Positions 24,766 to 34,247 of a DNA stretch of 64,000 nucleotides are shown here, in pieces. Made by a program: the position numbers and the translations under genes. This DNA comes from JAVVUJ01 sp964582545 (GTDB taxonomy: Bacteria > Bacillota > Clostridia > Peptostreptococcales > Anaerovoracaceae), in assembly GCA_964582545.1 (NCBI GenBank), contig CAZOSB010000004.1, positions 1-64,000 of the forward strand, in the 5' to 3' direction. Within the stretch, counting starts at the first letter, position 1. Every line of letters begins with the position of its first letter. The notes below the pieces were generated by a model, which did no database searches, was not told where the DNA came from, and worked only from the letters and a program-made list of their open reading frames with translations.

Positions 24766-26595
24766 TTATTCCACAGTAACTGATTTTGCTAAATTTTTGG
24801 GCTTATCGATGTCACAGCCCCTCAGTTTTGCGATGAAATATGCAAATAATTGTAAAGGTATCACGGATAACAATGGAGTAAGCTCATCCACGCACTCCGG
24901 TATATAGATGACATGATCGGATTGTCTTTCAATCTCCACATTTCCTTCTTTTGCAATGCCTAAGACACAGGCCCCCCTGGCTTTCACTTCCTGAATATTG
25001 GAAAGCATCTTCTCAAAGAGCCTATCTTGCGTAGCTAAAGCTACTACCAATGTATCTTGCTCAATGAGAGCAATGGTACCATGCTTCAGTTCTCCTGCAG
25101 CAATAGCAAAGGAATTAATATAGGAAATTTCCTTTAACTTAAGTGATCCCTCATAAGATACCCCTGAGTCAGGTCCTCTTCCTATAAAAAATACCTGTTC
25201 CCTCTTGTAATATCCTTTTGCAATTTGACGTATTTGATCTTCTCTCTTTAAGATACCTCTAATCTTAGTGGGAATCGCTTTTAATTCATTGATATACTGA
25301 TCATAGCTTTCTTTGCTGAGAGAGCCTTTTGTAAAGCCCATATAAAGTCCTAGCAAATACATGCAAATTAACTGAGTTGTATATGCCTTCGTAGATGCCA
25401 CTGCAATCTCCGGTCCTGCCCATGTGTAAAATACGTCATCGGATTCTCTTGCAACCGAGCTACCCACCACATTTACCACCGACAAAACTCTGGCCCCCTT
25501 TGATTTTGCTTCCCTAAGGGCCGCCAAGGTGTCCAAGGTCTCTCCCGATTGGCTTATAGCGATAAATAAAGTATTTTCATCGATAAATGGATCTCTATAT
25601 CTGAATTCTGAAGCTACATCGATTTCCACCGATACCTTTGCAAATTTCTCTATGATATATTTTCCCACCAATCCAGCATGATATGCAGTTCCGCAGGCTA
25701 CAATATATATTTTTTTAAACTTCTCAATATCTTCCTTTGTAAAGGATATACCGTCCAAATTGATGGTATCATCCTCATTAAGTCTTCTGTTTAGTGTCTC
25801 TTCGATTCCCTTTGGCTGCTCATAGATTTCTTTGATCATAAAATGATCGTAACCATCTTTTTCTGCGGCGTCAGTATCCCAAGTCACATGAAATACTTCC
25901 CTCTTCACTTCTTTTCTGTCCGCATCAAAAATTTTGACTTGATCCTTGGTCAAGAGTACAGTCTCATTGTTCTCTATGAGATACAGAGTTCTGGCATGCT
26001 TTAAAATAGCGGGGATATCAGAAGCGATAAAGTTACATCCATCACCCAAACCTACAATTAAGGGGGCGTCTTTTCTGACCGCTACAATTTTATCAGGCTC
26101 CTTGCTACAAACCACACCGATGGCATATGCCCCTCTCATCTTATCCACCGTTTTAAAAACAGCCTGCAACAAATCCCCTTCGTAAAAAACACCGATCAGA
26201 TGAGCGATTACTTCAGAATCTGTCTCCGACACAAAAACGGTTCCATGTTCTTTTGTCAACCATTCCTTTAATTCTAGATAATTTTCAATGATGCCATTAT
26301 GTATCACAGCCACCGAATGATCCGTATTACAGTGGGGATGAGCGTTAATATCGGAGGGTGCTCCGTGGGTGGCCCATCTAGTATGACCAATGCCTGCACA
26401 ACTGTCATAACTTTTGTCCCGGAGGACTTCTTCAAGATTCCCGATACGCCCTTTCTTCTTGATGACTTCTATTTGCCCTTCCTTATGCAAAGCAATTCCA
26501 GAAGAATCATAACCTCGATACTCCAATTTCTTTAATCCATCTATAATAATATCTTTTGCATTGCCTGTTCCAATGTATCCGACTATTCCGCACAT
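24766..26595 (-). CDS. glmS: glutamine--fructose-6-phosphate aminotransferase
   Basis: A 609-residue enzyme making glucosamine-6-phosphate for wall precursors. The N-terminal Cys nucleophile is exposed in MCGIVGYIG; the glutaminase domain covers about 1-230; two SIS domains follow (IVACGTAYHAGLVG and SQSGETLDTLAAL; FFIGRGPDSGVSYEG). The C-terminal KPKNLAKSVTVE is the standard active-site end. Only 15 bases separate it from glmM, so there is no room for a glmS ribozyme; control must come from elsewhere. It is part of the cdaA-cdaR-glmM-glmS cluster. Confidence 0.97.
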   Translation of the reverse strand: MCGIVGYIGTGNAKDIIIDGLKKLEYRGYDSSGIALHKEGQIEVIKKKGRIGNLEEVLRDKSYDSCAGIGHTRWATHGAPSDINAHPHCNTDHSVAVIHNGIIENYLELKEWLTKEHGTVFVSETDSEVIAHLIGVFYEGDLLQAVFKTVDKMRGAYAIGVVCSKEPDKIVAVRKDAPLIVGLGDGCNFIASDIPAILKHARTLYLIENNETVLLTKDQVKIFDADRKEVKREVFHVTWDTDAAEKDGYDHFMIKEIYEQPKGIEETLNRRLNEDDTINLDGISFTKEDIEKFKKIYIVACGTAYHAGLVGKYIIEKFAKVSVEIDVASEFRYRDPFIDENTLFIAISQSGETLDTLAALREAKSKGARVLSVVNVVGSSVARESDDVFYTWAGPEIAVASTKAYTTQLICMYLLGLYMGFTKGSLSKESYDQYINELKAIPTKIRGILKREDQIRQIAKGYYKREQVFFIGRGPDSGVSYEGSLKLKEISYINSFAIAAGELKHGTIALIEQDTLVVALATQDRLFEKMLSNIQEVKARGACVLGIAKEGNVEIERQSDHVIYIPECVDELTPLLSVIPLQLFAYFIAKLRGCDIDKPKNLAKSVTVE

Positions 26596-26610
26596 GTTTT
26601 TTGTTCCTTT

Positions 26611-27960
26611 CTATCCCATCTTCTTTGTAAGCAAAATTGCAAGGTCATCTGCCAAATTTGTAATCTGCTCAATATCCTTGCCTTCAAGCATCACTCTGAC
26701 CAATGGTTCTGTTCCTGATGGGCGTATGAGTACCCTACCTTCGCCGGCCATTTCTTTCTCCATGGCTTCAATGGCCAGTTTAATATCCGGGTCATTCATA
26801 TACTTCTTTTTGTTTTCATTTTTAATTCTAGCATTTTTTAATACCTGCGGATAGATGATAATTTCATCCGCTAATTGCGACAACGTTTTTCCTGATAATT
26901 TTACAGCCTTCAGTAACTGCAACCCTGAAAGGATACCGTCTCCCGTAGTGGTGTAGTCGGAAAAAATAATATGTCCCGATTGCTCTCCTCCTAAGATACT
27001 ACCCGTCTTCAGCATGCTTTCCAGCACATATCTATCGCCTACCTGAGTAACATCGGCGGTACATCCGATAGCTTCTAATGCTTTGTGCAGACCCAAATTA
27101 CTCATAACGGTGGCAGTTACTTTGTTATCCACCAGCTTGTGAGCCTGCTTCAACATCCTTGCACAGATATAAATCATGGTGTCACCATCAGCCAACCTTC
27201 CCAAGTTATCTACAGCGATCAGCCGATCGGCATCCCCATCAAAAGCCAGCCCAAGATCCGCTGATTCTGCTAGGACTTTCTTTTGTAGAGACTCCGGATG
27301 GGTAGAGCCACAAGCGGCGTTGATGTTAAGCCCATTGGGTTCATTATGTGTGGTAATCACATGAGCCCCTAGTTCTTCAAAGACCTTTTGCGCAACTTTA
27401 TAAGCCGCACCGTTAGCACAATCTATAACAATCTTCATCCCCTCTAGCTTAAAGTCCACGGTGGTCTTTAAAAATTCCGCATAAAGAGTCATGGCATCCT
27501 CTTCCGCCTCCACACAACGTCCCAAAAGATCGCCAGTTATATGACTGTTTACATCAATATTCCTTAAAATAATATCTTCAATTTCATCTTCGATATCATC
27601 ATCTAATTTGAATCCTTCACCGTTGAAAAACTTAATTCCGTTATATTCAAAAGAGTTATGAGAGGCAGAGATCACCACCCCCGCATCAGCCTTATAATAC
27701 TTCACCAAATAGGCAATAGCTGGAGTTGGCAACACCCCTGCCTTGATTACATTACCACCCATAGCTAAGATTCCAGCACTGATGGCGTCCTCAAGCATAT
27801 CCCCGGATATTCTGGTATCCTTTGCGATTAGCACAATTGGTCTTTTAGAATCCTTGCTTAAAACAAAGGCTCCTGCCTTTCCAAGGTTAAACGCTAGCTC
27901 CGGTGTAAGCTCAGAATTGGCAATGCCTCTCACACCGTCTGTTCCAAATAGTCTTCCCAT
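26611..27960 (-). CDS. glmM: phosphoglucosamine mutase
   Basis: A 449-residue enzyme converting glucosamine-6-phosphate to glucosamine-1-phosphate. The phosphoserine motif is in VVISASHNSFEYNGIKFF (Ser100), the metal-binding loop is LAFDGDADRLIAVD, the sugar-binding loop is LGGEQSGHIIF, and the phosphate-binding end is RPSGTEPLVRVM. It begins immediately after cdaR and precedes glmS; in other Firmicutes GlmM also binds and inhibits CdaA, which fits this gene order. Confidence 0.97.
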   Translation of the reverse strand: MGRLFGTDGVRGIANSELTPELAFNLGKAGAFVLSKDSKRPIVLIAKDTRISGDMLEDAISAGILAMGGNVIKAGVLPTPAIAYLVKYYKADAGVVISASHNSFEYNGIKFFNGEGFKLDDDIEDEIEDIILRNIDVNSHITGDLLGRCVEAEEDAMTLYAEFLKTTVDFKLEGMKIVIDCANGAAYKVAQKVFEELGAHVITTHNEPNGLNINAACGSTHPESLQKKVLAESADLGLAFDGDADRLIAVDNLGRLADGDTMIYICARMLKQAHKLVDNKVTATVMSNLGLHKALEAIGCTADVTQVGDRYVLESMLKTGSILGGEQSGHIIFSDYTTTGDGILSGLQLLKAVKLSGKTLSQLADEIIIYPQVLKNARIKNENKKKYMNDPDIKLAIEAMEKEMAGEGRVLIRPSGTEPLVRVMLEGKDIEQITNLADDLAILLTKKMG

Positions 27961-29166
27961 TTATTCTACCTCTCTTATTGTTAGTTTCATTTGGTTGGGT
28001 ATCACCTCAATGGAGGCGATCTGCTTATCATGGCGAACCTTTACATCCGCTTTATCTGTTGTCACACCGGCATCCGACAATTGTAGGTACGGTTGAAAAT
28101 CACTTTTTGAAAATTGACTTAATAGGGCTTCTTCCCCTGAAATTTTTACTTGCAGGGAAGAGGTTTGGATCTCTGCACGAAGATTTGAGGCCAAGCCTTC
28201 CACAAATACCTCTGAAGCATTGTACTCAAAAGTTTTATTGGAAATACCAATTAATTTGACCTCAATAACCGCTTTTTTCAGTGGTGCAACCAATTCAATA
28301 CCCTCTGGCAAAACAGGCTTCAAAGCCACGTTGGTATGAGCTGTAATTCCTCTAAGATCTATGGGTTCACATGCAATTTCCACGATTTTATCCAATGCAT
28401 TTTTTTCACCTTTAATCTGCACTATGGTTGGCTTGTCTATCTTAACCAACTCGTAAGCAGCGTCTAGGCTACCGTTGATAGGCACTTGAAGAGGTACTTC
28501 TCTCGTTTCCAAATAGCGGAACGAGACCTCAATAACGGGAAGAGACAATTTCACATTATGGACGACTTCTCCCTTTGCATTAACAGGTTCCGCAGGGATG
28601 CTCATGGAGCTGGCACCACTTTTAATCCTGCCGGTATCCACATTTGCCCGAATATGGGTGACTTCATTTACCGCTGATTTTGGTCCCGAGACCTCCATAA
28701 TTTCAGGTTGGGTACTCAACGATTTCACCTCAGCTCCTCCCGTGACGGTTCCAACTAGGTTTACTTTCACGCCCTTCCCTTCTGCAACCAAATCCTCAAT
28801 AGTTACCATGATTTTTGCAGGCTTTGCTTCCACCAACTGTAAGTTATCTGGAACGATTACCATAACAGGGATATAGTTTTTACCCACTGAGAAATCGTTG
28901 ACATCAGCTTTTGCCAATATTTCTTCCGGCTTTACTTTAATAATGTCACTTCTTTTCCCTTTTACCTTGACGTTAACCTTAAATTGTGTTTCTCCTGAAA
29001 TCACCAAGTCTCGATTGGTAAGGCTTTCCATATTGATTAAGTTTACTGGAATATCTACCATTACCTCTGTTTTTGCAGGATTTTGCTGAACTACCACATA
29101 CACCCATAGAGAAATGGCAATCAACACAGAGGCAACTTTATAAAAGGTATTACTTCTGTTCATCAT
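27961..29166 (-). CDS. cdaR: YbbR-domain protein CdaR (regulator of c-di-AMP synthase CdaA)
   Basis: A 401-residue protein with an N-terminal membrane anchor (KVASVLIAISLWVYVVV) and four extracellular YbbR repeats of about 80-90 residues (for example VDIPVNLINMESL, VKVNLVGTVTGGAEV, VPLQVPINGSLDAAYEL). It modulates the diadenylate cyclase CdaA at the membrane. ATG at 29166 (followed by a second ATG) is preferred, with GGAGG upstream; it overlaps the cdaA end by 17 bases, so the two are coupled. It ends right before glmM. Confidence 0.93.
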   Translation of the reverse strand: MMNRSNTFYKVASVLIAISLWVYVVVQQNPAKTEVMVDIPVNLINMESLTNRDLVISGETQFKVNVKVKGKRSDIIKVKPEEILAKADVNDFSVGKNYIPVMVIVPDNLQLVEAKPAKIMVTIEDLVAEGKGVKVNLVGTVTGGAEVKSLSTQPEIMEVSGPKSAVNEVTHIRANVDTGRIKSGASSMSIPAEPVNAKGEVVHNVKLSLPVIEVSFRYLETREVPLQVPINGSLDAAYELVKIDKPTIVQIKGEKNALDKIVEIACEPIDLRGITAHTNVALKPVLPEGIELVAPLKKAVIEVKLIGISNKTFEYNASEVFVEGLASNLRAEIQTSSLQVKISGEEALLSQFSKSDFQPYLQLSDAGVTTDKADVKVRHDKQIASIEVIPNQMKLTIREVE

Positions 29167-29998
29167 GACTTCTATTCCTCCAAAGCTTGTCAATAATTGG
29201 TACGTTCACCGGATGGCTTTCCCCTCCAAAATATAAATTTAAAAGGGTCTTTTCTATGGTTTTAATATCTAGAAACCTAGACAAATTACCATCCATGGCC
29301 ATGGAGATAATACCCGATTCCTCTGAAACCATCAGGGCGATGGCATCGGAATTTTCTGTAATGCCTAAACCCGCTCTATGTCTAGTACCCAATTCCTTTG
29401 ACAAATTTTTATTTTGTGTAAGGGGCAACACGCAACCTGCTGAAACAATCCTTCCACCTCGAATGATGGCAGCACCATCGTGCAAGGGTGCTCCCGAATA
29501 GAATATATTGCAGAGCATCTCTGTGGAAATCGAGGCATCGATAAGCGTTCCCGTTTCCACGATATCATTCAGGGTAATTTCCCGTTCCAAGACGATTAAA
29601 GCGCCCTCTCGTTTAGAGGAAAAATAATCGATTGCCTTGACCATCGCCGCAGTCACCGCTTTGGCTTCTTCCTTATCCAAATGCGTGAACTGAGGCTTGA
29701 CAAATTTACTCCTGCCTACATACTCCAATCCTCGTCGAAGCTCAGGCTGAAAGACGATTACAAGGGCTACCACCCCTAGAGTCATGGTTCCCTTCAAAAT
29801 CCAATTTAACGTATAAAGGTTGAAAATATCTGAAATAAAAAAGGCCACTACCAGAATAAATAGACCCTTAACCAATTGCTCCGCTCTAGTCTCACGTATA
29901 AATGCTAAAACCTTATATACTACGTAGGATACGATGAGTATGTCAACCACATCTGTAATCCCAACTCCCATAAATAAATTTTCTAAAATATATGCCAT
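29150..29998 (-). CDS. cdaA: diadenylate cyclase CdaA
   Basis: A 282-residue membrane enzyme that makes cyclic di-AMP from two ATP. Three membrane helices lie at about residues 10-85; the DAC domain follows with the catalytic DGA (174-176) and RHR (206-208) motifs. Cyclic di-AMP controls potassium and osmolyte balance and wall homeostasis. It heads a minus-strand run of eight closely spaced genes and has a good promoter at 30058-30086. AGAGGAAG precedes the ATG. Confidence 0.96.
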   Translation of the reverse strand: MAYILENLFMGVGITDVVDILIVSYVVYKVLAFIRETRAEQLVKGLFILVVAFFISDIFNLYTLNWILKGTMTLGVVALVIVFQPELRRGLEYVGRSKFVKPQFTHLDKEEAKAVTAAMVKAIDYFSSKREGALIVLEREITLNDIVETGTLIDASISTEMLCNIFYSGAPLHDGAAIIRGGRIVSAGCVLPLTQNKNLSKELGTRHRAGLGITENSDAIALMVSEESGIISMAMDGNLSRFLDIKTIEKTLLNLYFGGESHPVNVPIIDKLWRNRSHDEQK

Positions 29999-30057
29999 TT
30001 AGACTTCCTCTGATTCTTAAAAATGAAGTAAAAATTGATTTTATTTATACACCATAT

Positions 30058-30086
30058 ATTGTATATAAAAATCGGATGATTTACAA
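30058..30086 (-). promoter_or_regulatory. promoter of the cdaA operon
   Basis: On the minus strand TTGTAA (30081-30086) and TACAAT (30058-30063) are separated by 17 bp, about 60 bases before the cdaA ATG. Confidence 0.65.
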
Positions 30087-30249
30087 GAAGTTTTCGTAAA
30101 ATTAAATAATTAAAAGAACCATTAAAAGAAAATAGTATGAAATGCCTATTTTTAAATAAAAATAATAAATAACTCAACTATATCAAAGAATCTAAAACAT
30201 TTATTAAAATTTAATCTTGAAACTGTATTATTAATTTCTCAATACAATA

Positions 30250-30278
30250 TTTACTTAACTTTTATACTGTGATACAAT
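30250..30278 (+). promoter_or_regulatory. promoter of hpf
   Basis: TTTACT (30250-30255) and TACAAT (30273-30278) are 17 bp apart, 34 bases before the hpf ATG. Confidence 0.65.
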
Positions 30279-30311
30279 GAATACAAATAAGTGCCAAAGG
30301 AGGAATGGAAA

Positions 30312-30845
30312 ATGAAAGTTATTATTACCAGTAAAAATTTCAATACCAGTGATCACCTCAAGGATACAATTGAAAAGAAATTTGAAAAACTGGGTAAGTA
30401 TTTTTCCAGTGAAATCATTGCCAATGTAATGCTGACTTCTGAAAAAGGTCGCGATAAGGTAGAATCAACCATTAACGCAAAAGGTACTATTTTCAGAGCC
30501 GAGGAAAGTAGCAACGATGTTTACAATTCAGTGGATAGGGTTGTGGACAAGCTTTCTTCACAAATGTCAAGGTTTAAAACCAAGTTGCAGAGCAAACATA
30601 AAGGACACAAGGAATTTTTATTCCATGAAATGCCCGACCTCTCCCAAGAGACCGAGCAAATGGATTCGAGAATTGTTAAGACAAAATCCTTCGATATCAG
30701 CCCTATGTCCACAGATGAAGCGATTATGCAAATGGAACTGGTTGAGCATGATTTCTTTGTATTTATAAATGACCAAACAAATAATGTTAACGTAGTATAC
30801 AAAAGAAAAGACGACAACTATGGACTTTTAGAAACACAATATTAA
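30312..30845 (+). CDS. hpf: ribosome hibernation promoting factor, long form
   Basis: A 177-residue protein that dimerises 70S ribosomes into inactive 100S particles in stationary phase. The N-terminal S30AE/RaiA domain spans about 1-100 (MKVIITSKNFNTSDHLKDTI); the C-terminal dimerisation domain is residues about 120-177 with the typical MSTDEAIMQMELVEHDFFVF and VVYKRKDDNYGLLE. AAGGAGG nine bases before ATG 30312 decides the start over the in-frame GTG at 30291. It is monocistronic and convergent to the ncRNA/comFC unit. Confidence 0.96.
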   Translation: MKVIITSKNFNTSDHLKDTIEKKFEKLGKYFSSEIIANVMLTSEKGRDKVESTINAKGTIFRAEESSNDVYNSVDRVVDKLSSQMSRFKTKLQSKHKGHKEFLFHEMPDLSQETEQMDSRIVKTKSFDISPMSTDEAIMQMELVEHDFFVFINDQTNNVNVVYKRKDDNYGLLETQY

Positions 30846-30865
30846 TTTATTTCAGTTGTTGAGAT

Positions 30866-30897
30866 AAAGGCGGAGCAGTAGCTCCGCCTTTATCTTT
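30866..30897 (+). terminator. intrinsic terminator of hpf (bidirectional)
   Basis: AAAGGCGGAGC and GCTCCGCCTTT form an 11-bp stem with loop AGTA, followed by a T-rich tract. Symmetry allows it to stop minus-strand transcription of the structured RNA and comFC as well. Confidence 0.9.
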
Positions 30898-30954
30898 ATT
30901 TTTTAATAATTTGTAATAAAAGGTTATCCTTAATTGCAGGTTATCATTATAACC

Positions 30955-31131
30955 CTTTGGAATTGCTCAGCTGACCTGATCTTTGCCCCCACACTCGCCT
31001 TTCGGCATTTTGCCGAAGGTCTTACCTCTAAGCTACGCCATGATCACTGCCGCCTTGCGGTCCAGCTTACGTGGGTCCTTTTGCCCGTAACTGGCATGGA
31101 CTTTCAATCACAGACCTGAACAATTCCAAAG
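30955..31131 (-). ncRNA. structured RNA, probable raiA motif
   Basis: This noncoding GC-richer block lies between hpf (raiA) and comFC, the known genomic neighbourhood of the raiA RNA motif. On the minus strand it is closed by CTTTGGAATTG and CAATTCCAAAG (11 bp perfect) and contains at least three internal hairpins: CCAGTTACGGG...CCCACGTAAGCTGG, CCGC-AAG-GCGG, and CCTTCGGCA-AAA-TGCCGAAAGG. Unpaired conserved-looking stretches include TGAAAGTCCATGCC. It starts about ten bases after the comFC stop. Strand is chosen from comFC co-orientation. The name rests on context and architecture, not on a covariance search. Confidence 0.7.
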
Positions 31132-31141
31132 ACTCATACGG

Positions 31142-31894
31142 TTACTTCCCCGCAGCAAATCCATAAAGGTAAATATTTGCTGCTCCCGCCACCTTTAAAG
31201 CTTCTGCACAAGCATCCGCCGTACTACCGGTAGTGTAAATATCGTCAATCAACAGGATGTTTTTCCCGGAAACCTCTTCATTTTTGCCTTTTGCCACCGA
31301 AAAGGCTCCTTTTATATTTTGCTGTCTCTCCTCCAAGGATAAAGCATTCATGGGTACCGTAGCAACCACTCTGTTTAACAGGTTCCGTCGGTAAGAAATG
31401 TGCATATACCTAGCGAGATGCCTAGCTAATAAATCCGCTTGGTTATATCCCCTCTGTCTTTCTTTTTTATGAAACATAGGTACCGGCATTATTAAGTCCA
31501 CCCAGACCCCCTCTGGAAGGATTCTATCCACCATGGCTTCTGCCATGGGTTTTCCTAAAAACGCCTGCTCCTTATACTTAAATCGATGGATGAGATTTCT
31601 CTCCTGCTCCCCATATTCCACACAGGAATACCCTCTCTGAAAAAGGTGTTCCCGAGTCTGACAATCTGTACAACAGTCCTCTTCATATCCTTGAGATAAC
31701 GGCTTTCCGCAGCGAGAACAAGTATTTCCAACACACCAATGAACGGTTTGAAGACAACTGTCACACATGCTGTAAGGCCTTGATCCATCGATGAGATTCC
31801 CACAAACAATACAATAGATATTAGAAGGAAAAATCCAATCCAACACTCGATCTATTCCACGTTCAATAAAATTACTTTCATAGTCCTTACGCAC
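31142..31894 (-). CDS. comFC: ComFC-type double zinc ribbon phosphoribosyltransferase-like protein
   Basis: A 250-residue protein of the ComF family. The N-terminal part has cysteine pairs of two zinc ribbons (CIVCG, CDSC, CSRCG, CCTDC; residues 28-78). The C-terminal part is a PRTase fold with the PRPP-type loop ILLIDDIYTTGSTA near residues 213-226. It is needed for DNA uptake and processing of incoming single strands in competent bacteria, but is also found in non-competent species. It follows recD2 with a 136-bp gap and precedes the structured RNA. Confidence 0.93.
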   Translation of the reverse strand: MRKDYESNFIERGIDRVLDWIFPSNIYCIVCGNLIDGSRPYSMCDSCLQTVHWCVGNTCSRCGKPLSQGYEEDCCTDCQTREHLFQRGYSCVEYGEQERNLIHRFKYKEQAFLGKPMAEAMVDRILPEGVWVDLIMPVPMFHKKERQRGYNQADLLARHLARYMHISYRRNLLNRVVATVPMNALSLEERQQNIKGAFSVAKGKNEEVSGKNILLIDDIYTTGSTADACAEALKVAGAANIYLYGFAAGK

Positions 31895-32030
31895 TTACAA
31901 CCTCGTTTAATATGCTATAATCGGAATACTATGCACTGTAGCTCTTATGCTACTTTCAATGATAGGGGGCTAATACAATCATACAATAATTTGGAATAAA
32001 ATTCAAGTTTTTTATTATATTGTAAATTTC

Positions 32031-34247
32031 TTATCCAAACTCTAAAAACTGTCGAAGCCTATATTTCAATCCGGAATACCGTTCCGTAATCACGTTGTTA
32101 TCCACCATAGCATTCATTTTTCCATCGGAACCCACTAAAATTACGGCTTGCTTTCCTCGGGTAACTGCAGTATACAATAGATTTCTGGTTGCCAAAATTG
32201 GCGGAAACCAAGAAATGGGCATGATGACGATGGGAAATTCACTGCCTTGACTTTTATGGACTGTCATTGCATAAGCCAGTTCCAATTGATCCAAATCTGA
32301 AAATTCGTAGGTCACATATTTTGATTCTTCATAAACCACCGTAACCGTATTGAATTCCTTATCTATCTTGTGGATATACCCAACATCACCGTTAAAAACC
32401 CCTTGCCCCTCTGTAAAATCGTCGGAACGCTTCCATTCTATCTGGTAATTGTTTTTAATTTGCATCACCTTATCACCCTCTCGATAAGTACGGATTCCCA
32501 TCTGTTTTTCTTCCAACTTCTCCGATGGTGGGTTTAACAGTTTTTGCAGTTCCTCGTTTAATTGATACATCCCCAAAAGGCCTTTTCTCATAGGCGTTAG
32601 AATTTGCACATCCCTTTTTACATTGCAGTTCTCAAAATAATTGGGCAACCGTCTTTCCACCAATTCTTTTACGGTCCTCAAGGTTTCCCGCTCCCCTTGG
32701 CGCTTTAAAAAGAAAAAATCTTTATTTTTTTCATTAAAGGAAGGATACTCCCCTTTGTTGATTTTATGGGCATTCACTACGATGAGGCTCTCCTTTGCCT
32801 GCCTAAAAATCTCTTTTAATCGAATGGAATAAATAATTTCGCTCTCTAAAATATCTCTCAGAACATTTCCTGCTCCTACGGAAGGTAGCTGATCCGCATC
32901 CCCCACCAAAATCAATCTGGTACCCGGTTTGAGGGCATTGACCACCCCATTCATCAGCAAAATATCAATCATGGAGGCCTCATCTATAACCACCACATCG
33001 TATTCCAAGGGATCCTCTTCATTTTTTCCAAAGCGCATGGCATCTTCTGATTCTGAATAGTAATACTCCAAAAGCCGATGTATGGTGGAAGCCTCATATC
33101 CTGAGGTTTCTGTAATTCTCTTGGCAGCCCTCCCAGTAGGTGCTGCAATGGCCGTAGAAAGCCCACAATGAGTCAGAATCTTCATAATAGCATTGATAAT
33201 GGTGGTTTTTCCCGTACCCGGTCCACCGGTAATCAGGGATACGCCATTGCGTAAAGACTCCTTCACCGCAAATCTTTGGTTCTCAGAAAGATAGATTCCC
33301 GTTTCCGATTGGCTGACGGCAATCAAGCTGTCCAAATCCGCATCGATGGGCTTTAAAGAACTTTTGTTTAACCGGATTAAGCATTTGCAAACATTTTGTT
33401 CTGCCACAAAGTAAGGCATTAAAAAAATAACCGTGCGATCCTCTATATTCTCTAGATGCAACACTCCCTCAAAAGCCATGTCCGTCAAAGTATCGTTAAC
33501 CAGCTCTGAGGACACCTCTAAAAACTCAGCCATCTTTTCACAAAACAACGTTTTAGGCACAAAAGTATGACCCTCATTGACATACTTCCACATACCAAAT
33601 TCTATGCCGCTAGTAATCCGCAAGGGAGCCTCCTTAGAGATTCCCAGCTTGTCCGCGATGGCATCTGCTTTTTTAAATCCAATACCAAAGACTTCATCGA
33701 TCATTTCGTATGGATTGTTGCTGACCACATCCACCGTATCTTTTCCAAAGGTCTTATACAGTTTCATAGCATAACCCGGGCTGATTCCATATTGTTGAAA
33801 AAACAGAGTGACAGTTGCAAACTCTCTGTGCGCTTCATAAGAGCTAACTATCTGCTCTGCTTTTCTGCCGCCGATACCCTCGATTTCCTGCAACCGATTA
33901 GGTTCCCTTTCGATAATTTCTAAGGTTTGCTCCCCAAACTTGGAAACCATCAAAGATGCAGTTTTTTTTCCCACTCCTTTTATGACACCGGAAGCCAAAA
34001 AATTTTCTATAGCATCAACCGTTTGTGGCATATGCTCTTCATAGGTCTGAATGGTGAATTGCTCTCCATAGGAAGGATGAGCCTTCCAAGTCCCCTGAAA
34101 AGAAAAAGTTCTTCCACGAAAATTATCGGGAAGATAACCTACCGCAGTAAACTGTTGATCTTGATTTTCTACTACAGCAACTGTATATCCATTTTGAACA
34201 TTGTGATAGATGATCTCAGCAATGGTTCCTGTGATTTCTACATTCAT
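32031..34247 (-). CDS. recD2: RecD2-type SF1B DNA helicase
   Basis: A 738-residue 5'-3' helicase of the RecD-like/TraA group without RecBC. The N-terminal OB-like domain and helix-hairpin-helix repeats (VIKGVGKKTASLMV, EIEGIGGRKAEQIV) precede the motor. Walker A is LITGGPGTGKTTIINAI around residue 340; Walker B is VVIDEASMIDILLM; motif VI is near LAYAMTVHKSQGSEFP and AVTRGKQAVILVGS. It acts in replication-fork and mismatch repair related processes. It begins right after the stop of the unknown gene upstream (base 34248), so the two are coupled. Confidence 0.95.
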   Translation of the reverse strand: MNVEITGTIAEIIYHNVQNGYTVAVVENQDQQFTAVGYLPDNFRGRTFSFQGTWKAHPSYGEQFTIQTYEEHMPQTVDAIENFLASGVIKGVGKKTASLMVSKFGEQTLEIIEREPNRLQEIEGIGGRKAEQIVSSYEAHREFATVTLFFQQYGISPGYAMKLYKTFGKDTVDVVSNNPYEMIDEVFGIGFKKADAIADKLGISKEAPLRITSGIEFGMWKYVNEGHTFVPKTLFCEKMAEFLEVSSELVNDTLTDMAFEGVLHLENIEDRTVIFLMPYFVAEQNVCKCLIRLNKSSLKPIDADLDSLIAVSQSETGIYLSENQRFAVKESLRNGVSLITGGPGTGKTTIINAIMKILTHCGLSTAIAAPTGRAAKRITETSGYEASTIHRLLEYYYSESEDAMRFGKNEEDPLEYDVVVIDEASMIDILLMNGVVNALKPGTRLILVGDADQLPSVGAGNVLRDILESEIIYSIRLKEIFRQAKESLIVVNAHKINKGEYPSFNEKNKDFFFLKRQGERETLRTVKELVERRLPNYFENCNVKRDVQILTPMRKGLLGMYQLNEELQKLLNPPSEKLEEKQMGIRTYREGDKVMQIKNNYQIEWKRSDDFTEGQGVFNGDVGYIHKIDKEFNTVTVVYEESKYVTYEFSDLDQLELAYAMTVHKSQGSEFPIVIMPISWFPPILATRNLLYTAVTRGKQAVILVGSDGKMNAMVDNNVITERYSGLKYRLRQFLEFG

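Noticed and set aside
24750..26620. A glmS ribozyme in front of glmS
   Set aside because: Only 15 bases lie between glmM and glmS, far too few for the ribozyme fold.
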